Below, one piece after another: positions 15,950 to 24,287 of a stretch of 64,000 nt of DNA. Every line of letters starts with the position of its first letter. Position 1 is the first letter of the stretch. Below the pieces are notes generated by a model. It was not told the DNA's origin. It was given only the letters and a program-made list of their open reading frames with translations, and ran no database searches. Both the position numbers and the translations under genes were made by a program. The DNA is from CAIYPH01 sp043744375 (GTDB lineage Bacteria > Pseudomonadota > Alphaproteobacteria > Acetobacterales > Acetobacteraceae), in contig JAYTUU010000061.1 of NCBI GenBank assembly GCA_043744375.1, forward strand, positions 1 through 64,000, given 5' to 3'.

Positions 15950-17289
15950 CGTCCCCGCCCCTTCACCCGCGCCTTCTTGATCAGCCCCTCATACTGGTGG
16001 GCCAGCAGATGCGACTGGATCTGCGTAATCGTATCCATCGTCACCGACACGATGATCATCAGGCTGGTGCCGCCGAAGTAGAACGGCACGCCATAATTGC
16101 TGATCAGGATCTCCGGCAGCAGGCAGACGATGCACAGATAGATCGCCCCCACCGTCGTCAGCCGCGTCAACACATAGTCGAAATGGTCGGCCGTGGCATT
16201 GCCCGGCCGGATACCCGGAATGAAGCCGCCATACTTCTTCAGGTTCTCCGCCGTTTCCTGCGGATTGAACACGACAGCCGTGTAGAAGTAGCTGAAAAAG
16301 ATGATCATTCCCGCGTAGACCGCCATATACAGCGGCTGCCCATGCGCCAGCGCATTGCCGATCATCGTCAGGATGCCCGGCTCGCCGGTCCCGGAGAACC
16401 CCGAAATCGTCGCCGGGATCAGCAGGATCGAGCTGGCAAAAATCGGCGGAATGACACCGGAGGTGTTGATCTTCAACGGCATATGCGTCGAGTCGCCGCC
16501 GAACATCCGCTGCCCCACCTGGCGCTTCGGATACTGCACCACAATCCGCCGCTGCGCCCGTTCCACGAACACGATGAACGCCACCACGGCCACCGCGATC
16601 ACCATGAACAACACGATGAACACCGGGCTCAACGCCCCGGTGCGGCCGAGTTCCAACAGCGAGACAAGCGCGCCGGGCACGTTGGCCACGATGCCCGCGA
16701 AAATGATCAGGCTGGTGCCGTTGCCGATGCCGCGCGCGGTGATCTGCTCACCCAGCCACATCAGGAACATCGTGCCGCCAACCAGCGAGACCACGCAGGA
16801 GATCCGGAAGAATGCGCCAGGATCGATCACCGCCGCGCCAAAATTGCCGCGCATGCCCTCCAGCCCGATGGCGATGCCATAGGACTGGAACACCGCGATC
16901 AGCACGGTCAGATAGCGCGTGTACTGGTTGAGCTTCTTGCGCCCGCTCTCGCCCTCCTTCTTGAGGGTCTCCAGCGTCGGGATCGCCGCGGACATCAGCT
17001 GAATGATGATGCTGGCCGAAATGTAGGGCATGATGTTGAGCGCAAACACCGTCATCCGCCCAAGCGCGCCGCCCGAGAACATGTCGAACATGCCGAGGAT
17101 GCCGCCGCCATGCTGCGACAGCATCTCGCCCATCACCGAGGCATCGACGCCGGGCACCGGCACATAGGTACCAAGCCGACAAACCAGCAGGGCGCCAAGC
17201 GTGAACCAGATGCGACGCTTCAGCTCGGTGGCTTTGGAGAGCACGCCGAGGCTGAGGTTGGATGCGAGCTGTTCGGCAGCCGAAGCCAT
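15946..17289 (-). CDS. secY: Protein translocase subunit SecY
   Basis: A 447-residue, ten-helix channel-forming subunit of the Sec translocon. Diagnostic segments include the RIWFTLGALLVCRLGTYVPV first helix, the plug region after GVDAS, and IPGIRPGNATADHFDYVLTR in the large cytoplasmic loop. It is located between rplO and adk at the end of the spc operon. The 164-nt spacer upstream contains a short tandem repeat. Confidence 0.96.
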   Translation of the reverse strand: MASAAEQLASNLSLGVLSKATELKRRIWFTLGALLVCRLGTYVPVPGVDASVMGEMLSQHGGGILGMFDMFSGGALGRMTVFALNIMPYISASIIIQLMSAAIPTLETLKKEGESGRKKLNQYTRYLTVLIAVFQSYGIAIGLEGMRGNFGAAVIDPGAFFRISCVVSLVGGTMFLMWLGEQITARGIGNGTSLIIFAGIVANVPGALVSLLELGRTGALSPVFIVLFMVIAVAVVAFIVFVERAQRRIVVQYPKRQVGQRMFGGDSTHMPLKINTSGVIPPIFASSILLIPATISGFSGTGEPGILTMIGNALAHGQPLYMAVYAGMIIFFSYFYTAVVFNPQETAENLKKYGGFIPGIRPGNATADHFDYVLTRLTTVGAIYLCIVCLLPEILISNYGVPFYFGGTSLMIIVSVTMDTITQIQSHLLAHQYEGLIKKARVKGRGR

Positions 17290-17402
17290 CGGGCAATCCC
17301 TCTCATGGAAGCGGCGCCGACTGGTATCCCAAATGCTGGGACCCCGAGGGCGCCGCCGGTAGAGTCATACGCTTCCCAAACCGCCAGCGGAAGCCGTGCC
17401 GA

Positions 17403-17452
17403 TCAAGGCACCCGGCCAGTCAAGGCACCCGGCTAGTCAAGGCACCGCACGG
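17403..17452. repeat. 17-bp tandem repeat in the rplO-secY spacer
   Basis: Two 17-bp units (17403-17419 and 17420-17436) differ by one base, and a degenerate third unit follows immediately before the rplO stop. It is non-coding and is one of several short tandem arrays in the window. Confidence 0.85.
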
Positions 17453-17453
17453 A

Positions 17454-17942
17454 TCAAGCCGCCGCGGCCGCCGCTTTCTTCGCCACGGTCGTCGTCACAC
17501 TGCCGCCCGCCGCCTGCACCGCGGCAATCGCCGCCTCGGACGCACCGGACACGGTGATCGTCACCGCACGCCCGATCGCCCCGGTCGCCAGCAGCCGCAC
17601 GCCGGCCACCTTGCGCCCGGTCACCAGGCCGGCCGCGCGCAGCACGGTCTCGTCAATCGGCTGCGTGCCGTCGATCCGCCCGGCCTCGATCGCCTTGGCC
17701 AGCGACCCAAGATTCACCGGCGCGTATTCAACGCGGAAGATGTTCTTGAAACCGCGCTTCGGCAGACGCCGGTAGATCGGGAGCTGACCGCCCTCGAACC
17801 CATTCAGCGCCACGCCTTCACGCGCCTTCTGGCCCTTGACGCCCTTGCCGGACGTCTTGCCCTTGCCCGACCCGATACCGCGGCCAAGGCGTTTGGACTT
17901 CAGGCGCGAGCCGGGGTTGTCGCGCAGTTCATTGAGCTTCAT
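17454..17942 (-). CDS. rplO: 50S ribosomal protein L15
   Basis: A protein of about 162 residues involved in late large-subunit assembly. The MKLNELRDNPGSRLKSKRLG opening and the GIGSGKGKTSGKGVKGQKAR glycine-rich segment are diagnostic of uL15. Two ATGs are possible (17948 and 17942). The second matches the conserved MKLNEL start and gives better spacing from the GGAAGG Shine-Dalgarno sequence. The C-terminal tail is Ala/Lys-rich. Confidence 0.95.
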   Translation of the reverse strand: MKLNELRDNPGSRLKSKRLGRGIGSGKGKTSGKGVKGQKAREGVALNGFEGGQLPIYRRLPKRGFKNIFRVEYAPVNLGSLAKAIEAGRIDGTQPIDETVLRAAGLVTGRKVAGVRLLATGAIGRAVTITVSGASEAAIAAVQAAGGSVTTTVAKKAAAAAA

Positions 17943-17970
17943 CGCCATTCCCTTCCGTCCCGAGAAAGCC

Positions 17971-18165
17971 TCAGGACAGTTCCTCCACCTTGATCAGGTG
18001 GGCCACCTTGCGGATCATGCCGCGCACGGAGGGAGTATCCTCCAATTCGCGGATGCGCCGGATCTTGTTCAGGCCGAGACCGATCAGCGTCTCCTTCTGA
18101 CCGGGCAGACGCCCGGCCACGGAGGCCATCTGGGTCACGCGGACCATCTTCTTTGCATCAGGCAT
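17971..18165 (-). CDS. rpmD: 50S ribosomal protein L30
   Basis: A 64-residue large-subunit protein with the MVRVTQMASVAGRLPGQKET opening and LNKIRR core typical of uL30. The start at 18165 has an AGGAGG Shine-Dalgarno sequence 6 nt upstream and overlaps the rpsE stop by 8 nt. A 20-codon longer reading would bury that site inside the gene. Confidence 0.95.
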   Translation of the reverse strand: MPDAKKMVRVTQMASVAGRLPGQKETLIGLGLNKIRRIRELEDTPSVRGMIRKVAHLIKVEELS

Positions 18166-18751
18166 CGGTCGCCTCCTGGCCCGGCACATCGCGCTTGCCG
18201 AGCAGATCGGAAACCTTCTTGCCACGACGGACTGCCACCGAACGCGGGCTGGCGCAGCGTTGCAACGCGGCGAAGGTCGCCTTCACCATGTTATGCGGGT
18301 TCCGGCTGCCGAGGCTCTTGGCCACCACATCGCCGATCCCCAGCGTCTCGAACACGGCGCGCATCGGCCCACCGGCGATAATGCCCGTGCCCGCCGTCGC
18401 ACTGCGCAACACCACCGAACCCGCGCCGTACGAGCCGGTCACGTCATGATGCAGCGTGCGGCCCTCCTTCATGGGCACGCGGATCATGCCGCGCTTCGCC
18501 CGCTCGGTCGCCTTGCGGATCGCTTCCGGCACTTCGCGCGCCTTGCCGGCGCCGTAGCCGACGCGGCCCTTCTGATCGCCCACCACCACCAGGGCGGCGA
18601 AAGCGAAACGACGGCCGCCCTTCACCACCTTCGCGACGCGGTTGATCGTGACCAGCTTGTCGATCAGATCATCTCCGCCATCGCGGTCCTGATGGGCGCG
18701 ATCGCGATCCCGACCTCCGCGCCCGCCGCCTTCCCTCGGTTCACGTGCCAT
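18158..18751 (-). CDS. rpsE: 30S ribosomal protein S5
   Basis: A 197-residue small-subunit protein at the mRNA entry site, important for decoding accuracy. The double-stranded-RNA-binding-like core (LIDKLVTINRVAKVVKGGRR) and the GAGSVVLRSATAGTGIIAGG block are family hallmarks. The N-terminus has an extra Gly/Arg/Asp-rich stretch of about 27 residues compared with the E. coli protein. It lies between rplR and rpmD, as is usual. Confidence 0.96.
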   Translation of the reverse strand: MAREPREGGGRGGRDRDRAHQDRDGGDDLIDKLVTINRVAKVVKGGRRFAFAALVVVGDQKGRVGYGAGKAREVPEAIRKATERAKRGMIRVPMKEGRTLHHDVTGSYGAGSVVLRSATAGTGIIAGGPMRAVFETLGIGDVVAKSLGSRNPHNMVKATFAALQRCASPRSVAVRRGKKVSDLLGKRDVPGQEATDA

Positions 18752-18762
18752 ACTGTATTTTC

Positions 18763-19128
18763 CTAGAAGTCGAGACCGCCCTCACGGGCGGCTTCGGCGA
18801 GCGCTTTGACGCGGCCGTGATAAAGATAGGCTCCGCGATCGAACACCACCGCAGTGATGCCCGCCGCCAATGCCCGCTCGGCAACCAGCTTGCCAACGGC
18901 CGTGGCCGCCGCCTTGTCGGCCCCGGTCGTGAGGGCCTCGCGCAGATTGCCATCCAGGCTCGATGCCGCCGCGAGAGTACGCCCCGCCGCATCGTCGATA
19001 ACCTGGGCGTAGATATGCTTGCCGGAACGGAACACCGACAGGCGCGGACGCCCGCCTGACTTCCGGCGCAGCTGAAAGCGCAGGCGCTCGCGCCGGCGCT
19101 GCTGCAGGTCTTTGCTGCTGCTGCTCAC
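18763..19128 (-). CDS. rplR: 50S ribosomal protein L18
   Basis: A 121-residue 5S rRNA-binding protein. The R-x-RLR-x-x-L-R opening (RRRERLRFQLRRK) and the C-terminal VVFDRGAYLYHGRVKALAEA block are diagnostic of uL18. The start codon is GTG (19126-19128) overlapping the rplF stop as GTGA, a translational coupling pattern seen also at ribH. Confidence 0.95.
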   Translation of the reverse strand: MSSSSKDLQQRRRERLRFQLRRKSGGRPRLSVFRSGKHIYAQVIDDAAGRTLAAASSLDGNLREALTTGADKAAATAVGKLVAERALAAGITAVVFDRGAYLYHGRVKALAEAAREGGLDF

Positions 19129-19658
19129 TTCTTCTTACCTTCCTTGCGCCGGATCTGCTCGCCGTCGAACTTCACACCCTTGCCCTTATAGGGCTCGGGC
19201 GGACGCCAAGTGCGGATTTCCGCGCACACCTGGCCGACGAGACGCTTGTCCACGCCTTCAACCTTGATCGCCGTCGGCTTCTCGCAGCTGATCTTGATGC
19301 CCGGCGGGATCGCATAGACAACGTCATGCGAAAACCCGAGGTTCAACACCAGCTTGTCGCCCTGAACGGCGGCGCGATAGCCGGTCCCGGTGATTTCCAT
19401 CGACTTGGAGAAGCCGCTCGAAACCCCCTTCACCATGCTCGCCACCAACGACCTTGTGGTGCCCCACATCATGCGCGACGGCGCCGATTTGTCGCGCGGC
19501 GCCACGCTGACGCGGTTCCCCTCGACGGTGGTGTCCACCTTGTCGGTGATCACAAGCTTGAGCTCACCCAGCTTGCCAGTGACCGTGAGCATTTCCCCCA
19601 CGAGCGCGACCTGCACGCCGGCGGGGATTTCCACGGGATATTTGCCTACGCGTGACAT
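19125..19658 (-). CDS. rplF: 50S ribosomal protein L6
   Basis: A 177-residue large-subunit protein near the factor-binding site. MSRVGKYPVEIPAGVQV and the C-terminal RTWRPPEPYKGKGVKF motif are diagnostic of uL6. The start at 19658 is preceded by a GAGGAG Shine-Dalgarno sequence. A longer in-frame reading would overlap rpsH and has no family support. Confidence 0.96.
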   Translation of the reverse strand: MSRVGKYPVEIPAGVQVALVGEMLTVTGKLGELKLVITDKVDTTVEGNRVSVAPRDKSAPSRMMWGTTRSLVASMVKGVSSGFSKSMEITGTGYRAAVQGDKLVLNLGFSHDVVYAIPPGIKISCEKPTAIKVEGVDKRLVGQVCAEIRTWRPPEPYKGKGVKFDGEQIRRKEGKKK

Positions 19659-19671
19659 TGCGCCCGGCTCC

Positions 19672-20070
19672 TCAGAACACGCGGCAGAGGACTTCGCCGC
19701 CAACATTGGCAGCGCGGGCCTCGGCATCGCTCAACACCCCTCGCGGGGTGGACAGAATGGAAATACCCAACCCGGCATAAACCCGCGGCAATTCCTCGAT
19801 CTTGGAATAGACGCGCCGGCCGGGCTTCGAGATGCGGGTGATCTCTTTGATCACCGGCTCGCCCTCGTTGTATTTCAACTCGATACGCAGCTGGGAAATG
19901 CCCGGGCGGAGTTCCTCGGCCGCGAAACCGCGGATGAAGCCCTCGCGCTTGAGCGCGTCCAGCACGTTCGCGCGCAGCTTGGAGGCCGGAGCCACGCAAG
20001 AGGCATGGCGCGAACGCTGCGCATTGCGGATACGGGTGAGCATGTCACCCAGGGGATCACTCATCGACAT
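19672..20070 (-). CDS. rpsH: 30S ribosomal protein S8
   Basis: A 132-residue primary 16S rRNA-binding protein; in enteric bacteria it also represses the spc operon. The MSMSDPLGDMLTRIRNAQ start and the C-terminal STPRGVLSDAEARAANVGGE signature are clear. The S8 target site known from E. coli sits at the rplE start; whether it exists here is not evident by eye. Confidence 0.96.
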   Translation of the reverse strand: MSMSDPLGDMLTRIRNAQRSRHASCVAPASKLRANVLDALKREGFIRGFAAEELRPGISQLRIELKYNEGEPVIKEITRISKPGRRVYSKIEELPRVYAGLGISILSTPRGVLSDAEARAANVGGEVLCRVF

Positions 20071-20082
20071 GCTGTGCGTCCC

Positions 20083-20388
20083 TTACCAGCTCGCCTTGGT
20101 CATGCCGGGGATCTGCCCGGCACTGGCCATGTCCCGCAGCGCGATGCGGCACAGCTTGAACTTACGATAATTGCCACGCGCGCGGCCGGTCAGCTCGCAG
20201 CGCAGGCGAACCCGCACCTTGGCGCCGTTGCGCGGCAGTTGCGCGAGCTTCATCGTCGCGTCGAAGCGATCCTCGACCGGCAACGTGCGATCCATCACGA
20301 TCGATTTGAGCGCCGCCCGCTTGCCTTTGTCGCGAGCCGCAAGGCGTTCCCGCTTCACGTTGCGGTTGACCTGAGACGTCTTGGCCAT
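20083..20388 (-). CDS. rpsN: 30S ribosomal protein S14 (zinc-free type)
   Basis: A 101-residue small-subunit protein of the longer type lacking the four-cysteine zinc knuckle. The RCELTGRARGNYRKFKLCRI block carries the conserved S14 core, and the C-terminus ends GMTKASW, as in other proteobacteria. The 94-nt spacer to rplE contains a small GCCGGC-based hairpin. Confidence 0.95.
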   Translation of the reverse strand: MAKTSQVNRNVKRERLAARDKGKRAALKSIVMDRTLPVEDRFDATMKLAQLPRNGAKVRVRLRCELTGRARGNYRKFKLCRIALRDMASAGQIPGMTKASW

Positions 20389-20482
20389 CCTGTCTTATCC
20401 TCCGGAACCTGCCGGCGAGGCCGGCGGTTTTCCAAACCAGTTGCGCAAGCTGCGCGAAAAGTCGAACTCAGCGCCCCTCCGC

Positions 20483-21238
20483 TCAAGCGGCGAAGGGAAT
20501 ATCGAACTGCTTGAGCAGCGCCTTCGCTTCGGCGTCACTCTTCGCAGTCGTCACGAAAACGATGTCCATCCCGCGGATCGTATCGACCCGGTCATAGACG
20601 ATTTCCGGGAACACGATCTGCTCCTTGAGGCCCATGGCGAAGTTGCCACGCCCGTCGAAACCCTTGCCCGCCGGCACGCCACGGAAGTCGCGCACGCGCG
20701 GCAATGCAATCGTCACGAGACGGTCAAGGAACTCATACATGCGCGCCTTGCGCAGCGTCACCTTGCAGCCGATCGGCAGGCCCTTGCGGATCTTGAAGCC
20801 GGCAATCGCCTTCTTCGCCACCGTCTTGACCGGCTTCTGGCCGCTGATCAGCGACAGCTCGTTCACCGCGGCGTCGAGCTTCTTCTGATCGGCCGTCGCC
20901 TCGCCAACACCCATGTTGATGACGATCTTCTCGAGCTTCGGCACCTGCATCGGATTGGTGTAGCCGAACTCGGTCTGCATCGCCGGGCGGATCACGTCCT
21001 CATAACGCTGGCGCATCCGCGTCGTGTATGCGGGCGAGGCCGCCGCCGCACCAGGCGCCGCCGAGACGAGGTTCTCGCCACGACCCGCACCCTTGACGAT
21101 CTTCGCCGGCGGACCGCCGGCTCCGCCGCCACGCAGCGCCGCACCGCCACCCTTCACGCCCGCCTTGCCGCCTTTGGTGCCGGGCTTGCCGCCCTTGGCG
21201 CCGCCAGCCTTGCCACCCTTGTTCTTGCTGTCGCTCAC
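20483..21238 (-). CDS. rplE: 50S ribosomal protein L5 with Lys/Gly-rich N-terminal extension
   Basis: L5 binds 5S rRNA and forms the B1b bridge to S13. Residues from about 71 on (MRQRYEDVIRPAMQTEFGY, LEKIVINMGVGEA, IVFPEIVYDRVD) are ordinary uL5 of about 180 residues. Ahead of these lies an unusual extension of about 70 residues built of Lys, Gly and Ala (GGKAGG, GTKGGKAG). It is probably really translated: the GTG start at 21238 has a GAGGAGG Shine-Dalgarno sequence 5 nt upstream, placed right at the rplX stop, and no good internal start exists before the core. The extension may contact rRNA; that is inference. Confidence 0.93.
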   Translation of the reverse strand: MSDSKNKGGKAGGAKGGKPGTKGGKAGVKGGGAALRGGGAGGPPAKIVKGAGRGENLVSAAPGAAAASPAYTTRMRQRYEDVIRPAMQTEFGYTNPMQVPKLEKIVINMGVGEATADQKKLDAAVNELSLISGQKPVKTVAKKAIAGFKIRKGLPIGCKVTLRKARMYEFLDRLVTIALPRVRDFRGVPAGKGFDGRGNFAMGLKEQIVFPEIVYDRVDTIRGMDIVFVTTAKSDAEAKALLKQFDIPFAA

Positions 21239-21248
21239 GATGGCCTCC

Positions 21249-21569
21249 TCAGCTCTCGATCACGTTGCCGGTCGCCCGGGCCACGCGCACCTTGCGGCCA
21301 TCCTCAAGCACCCGGAACCCGACCTTGGTCGGCTGGTCGTTCTTCGGGTCGATCAGCTTGAGGTTGGACAAATGAATGGTCGCCTCGACCTCGACGATCC
21401 CGCCAGGCTCACCCACGCCACGCGGCTTGGTGTGCTTCTTGGCGATGTTCACGCCCTGGACCACCGCACGGTTGTCCTTGGGATGCACGCGCAGCACTTC
21501 GCCGCGCTTGCCACGATCGGCACCGGTTACCACCAGCACCGTGTCACCCTTGCGAATGCGCGCGGCCAT
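21249..21569 (-). CDS. rplX: 50S ribosomal protein L24
   Basis: A 106-residue assembly-initiator protein with a KOW motif (KGDTVLVVTGADRGKRGEVL) near the N-terminus and the KKHTKPRGVGEPGGIVEVEA segment. Its start overlaps the rplN stop by one base (TAATG), and its own stop carries the Shine-Dalgarno sequence for rplE. Confidence 0.96.
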   Translation of the reverse strand: MAARIRKGDTVLVVTGADRGKRGEVLRVHPKDNRAVVQGVNIAKKHTKPRGVGEPGGIVEVEATIHLSNLKLIDPKNDQPTKVGFRVLEDGRKVRVARATGNVIES

Positions 21570-21937
21570 TACAAAACCTCCGGCGCGAGCGAGATGATCT
21601 TCATGAACTTCTTCGCCCGCAGCTCACGCACAACCGGGCCAAAGATGCGGGTGCCAATCGGCTCCTGCTGCTTGTTGATCAGCACCGCCGCATTGCGGTC
21701 GAAGCGGATCGCACTGCCATCGGCGCGGCGCACGGGGAAGCTGGTGCGCACGATCACCGCCTGGTGCACGTCGCCCTTCTTCACCTTGCCGCGCGGAATG
21801 GCGTCCTTGATCGAGACGACGATCACGTCGCCGACCGAGGCCGTCTTGCGCTTGGAACCGCCGAGCACCTTGATGCACAGCACGCGCTTGGCGCCCGAGT
21901 TGTCGGCGACATCCAGGGTCGATTCGACTGAAATCAT
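21569..21937 (-). CDS. rplN: 50S ribosomal protein L14
   Basis: A 122-residue protein at the subunit interface (bridges B5 and B8). The LDVADNSGAKRVLCIKVLGG signature and the GTRIFGPVVRELRAKKFMKI C-terminal block are diagnostic of uL14. It lies between rpsQ and rplX in the standard order. Confidence 0.97.
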   Translation of the reverse strand: MISVESTLDVADNSGAKRVLCIKVLGGSKRKTASVGDVIVVSIKDAIPRGKVKKGDVHQAVIVRTSFPVRRADGSAIRFDRNAAVLINKQQEPIGTRIFGPVVRELRAKKFMKIISLAPEVL

Positions 21938-21950
21938 GTGATTCTAGCTC

Positions 21951-22241
21951 CTAGCCGACGGCTTCAGCGACAGCCGGGGCCTCAGCCACCGCATCGCCAA
22001 AAGGCTTGCCGTTGCGCTCGACCACAGTCCAGGTCTTGCGCTTGGAGATCGGCCGACACTCTTCGATGCGCACGAGATCACCGATCTTGCACAGATTGAC
22101 TTCGTCATGCGCGGCATAGTTCTTCGAACGCCGGATGAACTTCTTATACAGCGGATGCATCACGCGCCGATCGACAAGCACCGTCACGGTCTTGTCCATC
22201 TTGTCGCTGGTCACCCGCCCCGTCAGGACGCGCCTTGGCAT
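21951..22241 (-). CDS. rpsQ: 30S ribosomal protein S17
   Basis: A 96-residue OB-fold protein that binds 16S rRNA early. MPRRVLTGRVTSDKMDKTV and the GDLVRIEECRPISKRKTW segment are hallmark S17 sequence. A C-terminal Ala/Glu/Val-rich tail of about 16 residues extends beyond the typical core. It follows rpmC after 13 nt. Confidence 0.96.
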   Translation of the reverse strand: MPRRVLTGRVTSDKMDKTVTVLVDRRVMHPLYKKFIRRSKNYAAHDEVNLCKIGDLVRIEECRPISKRKTWTVVERNGKPFGDAVAEAPAVAEAVG

Positions 22242-22254
22242 CGCCCTACTCCTT

Positions 22255-22470
22255 TCAGGACTTGACCACGGCGGATTTCTTTTCCGCCATGATCGTCTTC
22301 ACACGCGCGATATCGCGCCGCACCGCCCGCACCCGGCCGACACCCGCAGTCTCCCCGCTCGCCCGCTGAAAGCGCAGATTGAACTGCTCCTTGCGCAGGT
22401 CGAGCAGCATGCTGCCGAGTTCGTCATCCGTCTTCAGCCGCACATCGGCGATCTTCGTCATCTTGGCCAT
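22255..22470 (-). CDS. rpmC: 50S ribosomal protein L29
   Basis: A 71-residue helical-hairpin protein at the exit tunnel, part of the binding site for trigger factor and SRP. The LRKEQFNLRFQRASGE motif is diagnostic of uL29. I chose the ATG at 22470, one base after the rplP stop, because a longer reading would overlap rplP by 60 nt. Confidence 0.95.
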   Translation of the reverse strand: MAKMTKIADVRLKTDDELGSMLLDLRKEQFNLRFQRASGETAGVGRVRAVRRDIARVKTIMAEKKSAVVKS

Positions 22471-22471
22471 C

Positions 22472-22888
22472 TCACGCGTCTCCGATGCGGGTGATGAACT
22501 TCGTCTTGATCGGCAGCTTGGCCGCCCCAAGCGTCAGTGCTTCCCGCGCGATATCCGGCGGAACCCCGTCGATCTCGAACATGATCCGCCCGGGCGCCAC
22601 GCGGGCCACCCAGAATTCCGGGCTGCCCTTGCCCGAACCCATGCGAACTTCGGCCGGCTTGGTCGACACCGGTACATCCGGGAAAATCCGGATCCACACA
22701 CGGCCCGCACGCTTCATGGCACGCGTGATCGCGCGTCGGGCGCTCTCGATCTGGCGCGCGGTGATGCGTTCGGGCTCGAGCGCCTTGAGGCCGAAGGCGC
22801 CGAAATTCAGCGCCGTCCCACCCTTGGAGAGGCCCTTGATCCGGCCCTTATGGGCCTTCCGAAACTTGGTGCGCTTTGGTGAAAGCAT
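22472..22888 (-). CDS. rplP: 50S ribosomal protein L16
   Basis: A 138-residue protein near the A-site and 5S rRNA. MLSPKRTKFRKAHKGRIKG and the R-x-PDxPVSxKPxExRMGxGKG region (FPDVPVSTKPAEVRMGSGKG) identify uL16. Position between rpsC and rpmC is canonical. Confidence 0.97.
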   Translation of the reverse strand: MLSPKRTKFRKAHKGRIKGLSKGGTALNFGAFGLKALEPERITARQIESARRAITRAMKRAGRVWIRIFPDVPVSTKPAEVRMGSGKGSPEFWVARVAPGRIMFEIDGVPPDIAREALTLGAAKLPIKTKFITRIGDA

Positions 22889-22914
22889 TGTTCTATGTCC
22901 CTAGCGCGTCATGC

Positions 22915-23592
22915 TCAACGTTGCGGCGCCTGCTCGGCGGCCCGACGGTCCTGCGCCTGCGGGTCATGCGTCAGGATCTCGCCTTTGAAGATCCAAACCT
23001 TCACGCCACACGTGCCATACGTCGTCTTCGCCGTAGCAACACCGAAATCGATATCGGCGCGCAGCGTGTGCAACGGCACCCGCCCCTCGCGATACCACTC
23101 GACCCGCGCGATCTCCGCGCCGCCGAGCCGGCCGCCGCAATTGATGCGGATGCCCTGCGCGCCGAGCCGCATGGCCGACTGCACGGCCCGCTTCATCGCC
23201 CGGCGGAACGCCACGCGGCGCTCAAGCTGCTGCGCGATGTTCTCGGCCACCAGGGTCGCGTCGATTTCCGGCTTGCGGATCTCGACGATGTTCAACGACA
23301 CCTCGGCCTTCGCCATCTTGCCGAGATCCTTGCGCAGGTTCTCGATATCCTGGCCCTTCTTGCCGATCACGACGCCCGGACGGGCGGCATAGATCGTCAC
23401 GCGCGGCTTCTTCGCGGGGCGCTCGATGACCACGCGCGACACGCCAGCACCCGACAAACGCTTGCGCAGCAACGTGCGCAGCTTCAGGTCGTCATGCAGC
23501 AGCTTCGCGTAGTCGGACCCCGCGTACCAGCGGCTGTCCCAGGTGCGGTTGATGCCGAGCCGCAGCCCGATCGGATTGACTTTGTGACCCAT
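22915..23592 (-). CDS. rpsC: 30S ribosomal protein S3
   Basis: A 225-residue protein at the mRNA entry tunnel with helicase-assisting activity in the ribosome. It opens MGHKVNPIGLRLGINRTW, has the KH-domain GxxG loop in VVIGKKGQDIENL, and the C-terminal GAQGIRINCGGRLGGAEIAR block. It directly follows rplV (3 nt). Confidence 0.97.
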   Translation of the reverse strand: MGHKVNPIGLRLGINRTWDSRWYAGSDYAKLLHDDLKLRTLLRKRLSGAGVSRVVIERPAKKPRVTIYAARPGVVIGKKGQDIENLRKDLGKMAKAEVSLNIVEIRKPEIDATLVAENIAQQLERRVAFRRAMKRAVQSAMRLGAQGIRINCGGRLGGAEIARVEWYREGRVPLHTLRADIDFGVATAKTTYGTCGVKVWIFKGEILTHDPQAQDRRAAEQAPQR

Positions 23593-23595
23593 CGG

Positions 23596-24003
23596 TTATG
23601 CGGCCTCCTGCGCCGGTGCGGCCGGGGCGACTTCTGCGCGCTCCGCGACCACGATCTTCAGATGGCTGAACCATTTCTCGATCTGCGCCGAACGGCCACG
23701 GCCGCGCGCATGGAAGCGGCGCATGACCACGGACTTGCCCACCTCGGCGCGCGACACGACCAGCCGGTCGACGTTGAGCTGGTGGTTGTTCTCGGCATTG
23801 GCGATCGCGCTCTCCAGCACCTTCTTGACCTGCTGCGCAATGCGCCGCTTGGAGAAGGTCAAGGTCGCGATGGCATCGGCCGCGTCCTTGTTGCGGATCA
23901 GCCCGGCCACCAGGTTCAGCTTGCGCGGCGAGATACGGACGTTGCTCAGCAACGCCTGCGCCTCGGTATCCGCCAGTTTGCGGAGGGTTTTCGGCTTGCT
24001 CAT
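23596..24003 (-). CDS. rplV: 50S ribosomal protein L22
   Basis: A 135-residue protein whose beta-hairpin lines the exit tunnel; changes there give macrolide resistance in other bacteria. The VRISPRKLNLVAGLIRNKDA signature and the RRFHARGRGRSAQIEKWFSH loop are present. The start at 24003 (MSKPKTLRKLAD) lies one base after the rpsS stop. A longer reading would overlap rpsS. Confidence 0.96.
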   Translation of the reverse strand: MSKPKTLRKLADTEAQALLSNVRISPRKLNLVAGLIRNKDAADAIATLTFSKRRIAQQVKKVLESAIANAENNHQLNVDRLVVSRAEVGKSVVMRRFHARGRGRSAQIEKWFSHLKIVVAERAEVAPAAPAQEAA

Positions 24004-24004
24004 C

Positions 24005-24283
24005 TCAGCCTCGCTTCGCCTTCTTGTCGGCCGCATGACCAGTGAAGGTCCGCGTCGGCGAGAATTCGCCGAACTTGTGACCAACCATGTTCTCGTTCAC
24101 CTGCACCGGCAGGAACTTATGGCCGTTATAGACGCCGAACGTCAGACCGACGAACTGCGGCAGAATGGTGGAACGACGCGACCAGATCTTGATGATCTCG
24201 TTGCGACCCGAAGCTTTCGAAGCCTCGGCCTTGTTCAACAGATACCCGTCGACGAACGGGCCTTTCCAGACGGAACGCGACAT
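24005..24283 (-). CDS. rpsS: 30S ribosomal protein S19
   Basis: A 92-residue head protein forming a complex with S13. MSRSVWKGPFVDGYLL and the KFGEFSPTRTFTGHAADKK C-terminal signature are diagnostic. It lies 4 nt after rplB. Confidence 0.97.
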   Translation of the reverse strand: MSRSVWKGPFVDGYLLNKAEASKASGRNEIIKIWSRRSTILPQFVGLTFGVYNGHKFLPVQVNENMVGHKFGEFSPTRTFTGHAADKKAKRG

Positions 24284-24287
24284 CGGC

